NCBI GenBank assembly: GCA_030590525.1
Contig: JAUUYI010000051.1
Span: 1-9,802 of the forward strand
DNA length: 9,802 nucleotides
Direction of reading: 5' to 3'
Source: Sedimenticola sp.
GTDB lineage: Bacteria > Pseudomonadota > Gammaproteobacteria > Chromatiales > Chromatiaceae
A program made the position numbers and the translations under genes. The notes below the pieces were generated by a model. That model was not told the DNA's origin, did not search any database, and saw only the letters and a program-made list of their open reading frames with translations. This document shows, piece after piece, positions 7,243 through 9,802 of this stretch (position 1 is its first letter; each line of letters starts with the position of its first letter).

Positions 7243-7569
7243 ATGTCGCGTTCAGATAACGGTTGTTTGGCCGGAATGTTTTATGCTGTGTTCCATCAGG
7301 GTTTGGCAAGAAGGGTATTCCAGCAAGTGGATGTTACGGAAACGAAACTGAGAGAAGAGGTGGAGTTCTGGCGGAAGCTGATAGGCAAGTTGGAATTGCA
7401 AGGGAGGGGGCCAGTGCATCCAAGGATGAGAGATGCACTGGCTTATGCGGCGCAGAAGCTGAGGGCCAGGGGCCAGACGCGGTCCCAGGATAATAGAGTG
7501 CCCCCTGAAACGTTCCACAGATCGAACAAACTTTGCATCGAGTGTTCTGCACAGGAAAGAGATAGATGA
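7243..7569 (+). CDS. Small unrecognised protein coupled to the cas6 remnant
   Basis: This 108-aa frame is not recognised. Its stop codon overlaps the start of the Cas6-like gene by 4 bp (ATGA, 7566-7569), the usual sign of translational coupling. The middle (about residues 32-76, ETKLREEVEFWRKLIGKL and HPRMRDALAYAAQKLRARG) looks like two amphipathic helices, while the first 28 and last 30 residues look less protein-like. A GTG at 7327 (VDVTETKL...) could be the true start, giving about 79 aa; neither start has a good Shine-Dalgarno sequence. Arginine is encoded mostly by AGA/AGG, unlike the CGN-rich housekeeping genes, which suggests foreign origin. Its function is unknown; a CRISPR-accessory role is only a guess from position. 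Confidence 0.5.
   Translation: MSRSDNGCLAGMFYAVFHQGLARRVFQQVDVTETKLREEVEFWRKLIGKLELQGRGPVHPRMRDALAYAAQKLRARGQTRSQDNRVPPETFHRSNKLCIECSAQERDR
7553..7561 (+). promoter_or_regulatory. Shine-Dalgarno sequence of the cas6 remnant
   Basis: AGGAAAGAG lies 4-12 bp before the ATG at 7566, with AGGA at good spacing. It supports that ATG as the start of the Cas6-like frame. Confidence 0.6.
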
Positions 7570-8090
7570 ACACCAGTATGGAAAGCGGGGCAGCCGTATC
7601 TGCGCACTTAAGGTCAGCCAATAAGAAGAATAGCCTGGAAACGACATATCCATGGGAACGATGTTTTCCGGCGGTGGCCAGAGTGCGTTTTCGTCTCAGT
7701 TTCAACAGCGAGGGCACGCTTCCTGCTTATCTCGGTTCAACCCTCAGAGGGGCGCTGGGCCACGGGCTGAAGCGGGTGGTCTGCGTCACCGGGCAGCGGC
7801 AGTGTGATGGCTGCCTATTGCAGCAGAGTTGCTTCTACCACCGTTTCTTCGAGACACCCAACCTTCCGATAGCCCAGAGCAGGCGCCAGGCGGGCACACC
7901 GCACCCCTGGGTCCTGGCGTTCGACGGCCCGACACCCAGCGTGGTCCACGCCGGAACAGTGCTGGAGTTTGGTCTCTTGCTACTGGACCACTCCATCGAA
8001 AATCTCCCCTATCTCATCCTGGCCGTTGAACGTGCCGGCAAGGCTGGTCTGGGCCGCGGTAGTTGTCAAGGAAGATGTCGCTTTTTCTAA
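7566..8090 (+). pseudogene. cas6: Cas6-type CRISPR RNA endoribonuclease, 3' part lost at an IS
   Basis: The frame encodes 174 aa, of which about 166 are native. It looks like the N-terminal half of the PF10040-type Cas6 RAMP proteins that cut CRISPR precursor RNA within repeats. Signature parts are LPAYLGSTLRGALGHGLKRVVC (residues 52-73), a putative metal-binding Cys set (C73, C80, C83, C89), PHPWVLAF (113-119), LEFGLLLLD (133-141) and LPYLILAVERAGKAGLGRG (147-165), the Gly-rich end of the first domain. At about 8063 the IS3 end begins (TGTCAAGG), and the frame then meets a stop at 8088-8090 inside the IS. The second ferredoxin-like domain is missing and is not found on the far side of the IS, so the protein is presumably inactive. 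No array or other cas gene is in view. The family assignment comes from motif recall and was not searched. Confidence 0.75.
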
Positions 8091-8735
8091 GCTGCTTTTT
8101 CTTTGAGGTGCACTATACACCTCCTTTTCGGTTGATTTATTCGGGTTCAGGAATACGATCCCATCGTGCTCCCAGTTGCGAGTTGAACCGGACCAGCGTT
8201 CAGGGCGTTGGGCCTTAGCTGTTTCGTAGAGGGTGCTACGCTGTTCGAGGATCGCGATATCATCACCACGATGGCGCTGACCTGGCGTCACGAACTTCAA
8301 GGCACTGTGGCGATGAACATCGTTGTACCAATGCTGGAACCCAGCAACCCACTCACGCGCCTCCAGGAGGCTGCCAAAGGGCTTGTTAGGAAAGCCAGAG
8401 TGATACTTCAATGTCTTGAACAGAGACTCGGAGTAAGGATTGTCGTTGCTGACAGAGGGTCGGCTGAACGAAGGCATGACGCCGAGTCGTTGCAGCGTGG
8501 CCAGCATAGTTGCCCCCTTCATGGGTGAGCCATTATCCGAATGCAGCACCAGGGATTCAGCGCCAACCCCCTCCCGCAGATGGGTCTTGTGAAATACCGA
8601 AGCGGCATGATCTGCGGACTCGGTGTCGTAGACCTCCCATCCCACAATCTTGCGGCTGTAGACATCCATAATCAGGTAGAGATAGAAGTACAGACCCTTG
8701 ACCGTCGTGGCCAGATAGGTGATATCCCAACTCCC
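8064..8735 (-). mobile_element. Truncated IS3-family insertion sequence
   Basis: The element is oriented on the minus strand. Its right terminus is placed at 8064 because the plus strand there reads TGTCAAGGAAGATGTCGC, a TG-starting end as in IS3-family elements, exactly where Cas6 similarity stops. The other end is missing: transposase similarity stops at about 8735 and AT-rich cassette DNA follows, so orfA, the first part of orfB and the left terminal repeat are absent. About 670 bp remain of an element normally 1.2-1.5 kb. With one end lost it cannot move by itself. Confidence 0.8.
8064..8735 (-). pseudogene. IS3-family transposase (OrfB) remnant, 5' truncated
   Basis: The minus-strand frame carries the integrase core. 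Upstream of the first in-frame ATG (8669) it is open to 8735 and reads GSWDITYLATTVKGLYFYLYLIMDVYSRKIVGW, giving the first catalytic Asp in SWDITYL. Counting from that ATG, LHSDNGSPMKG supplies D45 and NPYSESLFKTLKY supplies E81, exactly 35 residues apart as in DD(35)E enzymes. FQHWYNDVHRHSALKFVTPGQRH is the usual C-terminal signature. The 5' end meets a stop (TAA, 8736-8738) where the homology is cut. No stop occurs before the IS terminus, so the frame reads on antisense into cas6 as far as 7980. It is non-functional as it stands. Confidence 0.85.
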
Positions 8736-8832
8736 TTATTGCTGTTGGTTTTGAGCCTTCTATGATTTTACTTTACTCTTGTGCATATTTTTCAGTGACT
8801 GATTAAATTTCGATGTCATATTATTTGCTAAC
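8736..8832 (-). other. 5' remnant of an integron gene cassette next to the IS
   Basis: Read on the minus strand, the segment starts at the G/TTAGCA crossover of the neighbouring attC site and runs 97 bp to the IS break. It is AT-rich, like the adjacent cassette and unlike the IS. A 19-codon frame (8819 to 8760, MTSKFNQSLKNMHKSKVKS) begins 13 bp from the crossover, the usual place for a cassette gene, but it stops early and has no clear Shine-Dalgarno sequence. Either the cassette gene is decayed or this frame is chance. Confidence 0.5.
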
Positions 8833-8954
8833 GTTTTGCTCAGCCGACCGCGGATAGATGGTACCATTGCTCCAAACCACAATGCAGTTGACCGAAACCA
8901 ATGAACTAAAATCAAGCACCGACCTAGCGGGTCGGCTGGAGCGATTTGTTAGGC
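8826..8954 (-). repeat. Integron attC site 1
   Basis: The 129-bp imperfect palindrome has attC architecture. On the minus strand it opens with R'' GCCTAAC (8954-8948) and closes with R' GTTAGCA (8832-8826). Inner arms CAGCCGACC (8841-8849) and GGTCGGCTG (8930-8938) pair perfectly. The segments between core and inner arm (AAATCGCTC against GTTTTGCT) pair imperfectly, and one side has one extra base, as expected for extrahelical bases in folded attC. Orientation is assigned from the genes, since the palindrome alone is ambiguous. It ends the cassette that carries the PIN-domain pair. Confidence 0.85.
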
Positions 8955-9106
8955 ATTTCAACGTACCTGAGAGGGAATCCGTATGAATTTGCGAGTGCTT
9001 TGGCAGCAAGGTGCGAGTGCTCTAAATATTCATGAATTGAGGCACTTTCTCCAGAAAGGAGTTTTTGGATTCTGTATTTTTCTTTAAGCAATTCTGATTG
9101 GATCAT
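8924..9106 (-). CDS. Small partner protein of the PIN toxin, putative antitoxin
   Basis: This 60-aa protein starts at an ATG overlapping the end of the PIN gene by 4 bp (ATGA, complement of 9103-9106), so the two are translationally coupled. Residues 1-51 (MIQSELLKEKYRIQKLL...HLAAKALANSYGFPLRYVEMP) are charged and helical, resembling small proteins often found paired with PIN-domain toxins; this resemblance is from memory. The last nine residues (PNKSLQPTR) and the stop are encoded by the attC site, so the tail is a read-in and probably not functional. The toxin-first order is reversed from classical VapBC. An antitoxin role is inferred from position and size, not from a recognised domain. 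Confidence 0.65.
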   Translation of the reverse strand: MIQSELLKEKYRIQKLLSGESASIHEYLEHSHLAAKALANSYGFPLRYVEMPNKSLQPTR

Positions 9107-9579
9107 TTTTCCTCTTCCTCTGAAAATAGCTCAAGCGGCGTGATGATTTGAGGTGTTGATAAGCCAAGACGACCGTTGATAATTCGTATGTGCTTGATTT
9201 TGTTTGCATTAGCGAGATGATTGCAATTCCATGTAAGGAGATAATCAATGTCATAATAACTTGCATATGCAAGATGAACTGCATCGCCTATTAGAGTTTG
9301 TGGCATGACATAATTATCAATGTAAAATTCAATGATATTCTCAAGGTCATCTGCGATTGGGAGCAATGAAATCTCTGAAACGAATCCAATAATTTTATCT
9401 TTTTGTGGATAGCTTCCAGCATTCAATTCCTGCAAGACAGAATCTGATATGAAGACATCATAGTTGCCAGACATTTCTGACCACCACTTTCTTGTTACTT
9501 CAGTGAAGGATGCTAACGATTCCCTTTGATCGAAGTAGTAACTTGGAAAGGTGGAGTCAAGATATACTTTTTCTTTCAT
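9103..9579 (-). CDS. PIN-domain protein, VapC-like toxin candidate
   Basis: This 158-aa protein has PIN-domain features: an early hydrophobic strand ending in an acidic residue (VYLDSTFPSYYF, D8), VLQELNAG (E51), LIGDAVHLAYASYYDIDYLLTWNCNHLAN (D99, and T116-W117-N118 in the position of the fourth acidic residue). The TWN..HLAN variant is common among PIN proteins of toxin-antitoxin pairs. PIN toxins are Mg-dependent ribonucleases, often cutting tRNA or rRNA. An AAGG sequence (complement of 9586-9589) lies 7 bp before the ATG. It is first in the cassette, 4 bp overlapping its partner. The low GC content and cassette setting show horizontal acquisition. Other PIN nucleases cannot be ruled out. 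Confidence 0.8.
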   Translation of the reverse strand: MKEKVYLDSTFPSYYFDQRESLASFTEVTRKWWSEMSGNYDVFISDSVLQELNAGSYPQKDKIIGFVSEISLLPIADDLENIIEFYIDNYVMPQTLIGDAVHLAYASYYDIDYLLTWNCNHLANANKIKHIRIINGRLGLSTPQIITPLELFSEEEEK

Positions 9580-9598
9580 GATGGACCTTGATCTTCTT

Positions 9599-9728
9599 GC
9601 CTAACGTTTAGCCTAAGCGGACCTGCGGTAGAGGGCAAGATAACTGGGCACTACAACTGTGTTTACCGAAGCCTGTAAACTTCGGTGTCGCACCAACCCG
9701 CAGGGTCCGCTTTAGGCTTTTGTTAGCT
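9599..9728 (-). repeat. Integron attC site 2
   Basis: This 130-bp imperfect palindrome has the same architecture as the site at 8826-8954. On the minus strand it opens with R'' AGCTAAC (9728-9722) and closes with R' GTTAGGC (9605-9599). The arms TAAGCGGACCTGCGG (9614-9628) and CCCGCAGGGTCCGCTTTA (9698-9715) pair almost fully, with unpaired bases. An internal 7-bp hairpin, ACCGAAG (9665-9671) with CTTCGGT (9680-9686), forms the terminal structure. The two attC sites differ in arm sequence but share length and core logic, as in an array with varied cassettes. Confidence 0.85.
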
Positions 9729-9802
9729 GTATTTTCTTTCTCTAGCTTTCCTGATTGCATCTACAATTTCTGAGGAGCTAACACCAAGATCCACTCCTTC
9801 AA
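9723..9802 (-). CDS. C-terminal end of another cassette gene (5' end outside window)
   Basis: The minus strand from the right edge reads EGVDLGVSSSEIVDAIRKARERKYS and stops (TAA) at 9725-9723, inside the first bases of attC 2. A stop at the attC edge is normal for a cassette gene. The SSSEIVDAIRKARERKY end is helical and basic, somewhat like the end of a small ribbon-helix-helix antitoxin, but 25 residues do not identify a family. Being in-frame to the edge and abutting attC supports that it is real. Confidence 0.6.
   Translation of the reverse strand, partial: EGVDLGVSSSEIVDAIRKARERKYS

Larger units (their letters stand above)
8832..9604 (-). mobile_element. Complete integron gene cassette carrying a toxin-antitoxin-like pair
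   Basis: The cassette is delimited by the G/TT crossover points of the two attC sites and is 773 bp long. Both genes lie on the minus strand, the first starting 25 bp from the cassette edge and the second ending inside its attC, which is the compact layout of cassettes. The leading core TTAGGC (9604-9599) matches the GCCTAAC R'' of its own attC, as expected when the excised circle rebuilds a whole site. Base composition is much more AT-rich than the housekeeping block. It has no obvious promoter and may depend on read-through. Confidence 0.8.

Noticed and set aside
8821..9009. 62-aa minus-strand frame through attC 1
   Set aside because: It is read out of frame with the small partner gene and mostly consists of translated attC sequence.
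9084..9284. 66-aa minus-strand frame inside the PIN gene
   Set aside because: It overlaps the PIN-domain coding sequence in another frame and has no features of its own.

Overview
The window looks like the chromosome of a gammaproteobacterium. A GC-rich housekeeping block of MsrA, YjjV-type TatD, XthA, a Mut7-C protein, MtaB and RmuC fills positions 1-6733. The proteins resemble gammaproteobacterial ones, possibly from a sulfur-oxidising or Chromatiales-like lineage; that lineage guess comes from protein flavour only.

Positions 1-614: the 5' part of an FmdB-type zinc-ribbon gene on the minus strand, then a gene-free stretch holding a 159-bp near-perfect inverted-repeat element (300-458) just upstream of msrA. 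Positions 615-6733: msrA (+), a tatD-family gene (-) convergent with it, xthA (+) followed 12 bp later by a Mut7-C/ubiquitin-fold gene (+), mtaB (-), an AT-rich promoter-like gap, and rmuC (+). These genes serve protein repair, nucleic-acid processing and repair, and tRNA modification.

Positions 6734-7242: about 500 bp without a convincing gene. It holds a short tandem 8-mer and a second inverted-repeat element (6861-7008) flanked by a direct repeat, so it looks like a complete small non-autonomous transposable element.

Positions 7243-8735: an accessory region. A small unrecognised gene overlaps by 4 bp (ATGA) the start of a Cas6-type CRISPR RNA-processing gene. The cas6 gene is cut at about 8063 by the end of an IS3-family insertion sequence, and its C-terminal half is nowhere in the window. 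No repeat-spacer array and no other cas gene are visible. The IS is itself truncated at about 8735.

Positions 8736-9802: the GC content drops and the DNA becomes an integron gene-cassette array. Two attC sites of about 130 bp (8826-8954 and 9599-9728) bracket one complete cassette carrying a toxin-antitoxin-like pair on the minus strand: a PIN-domain protein and a 60-aa partner overlapping it by 4 bp, whose last codons lie in the attC. A partial cassette lies next to the IS, and the end of another cassette gene runs off the right edge. The truncated IS therefore joins a decayed CRISPR locus to a cassette array, which suggests an IS-mediated deletion or rearrangement.
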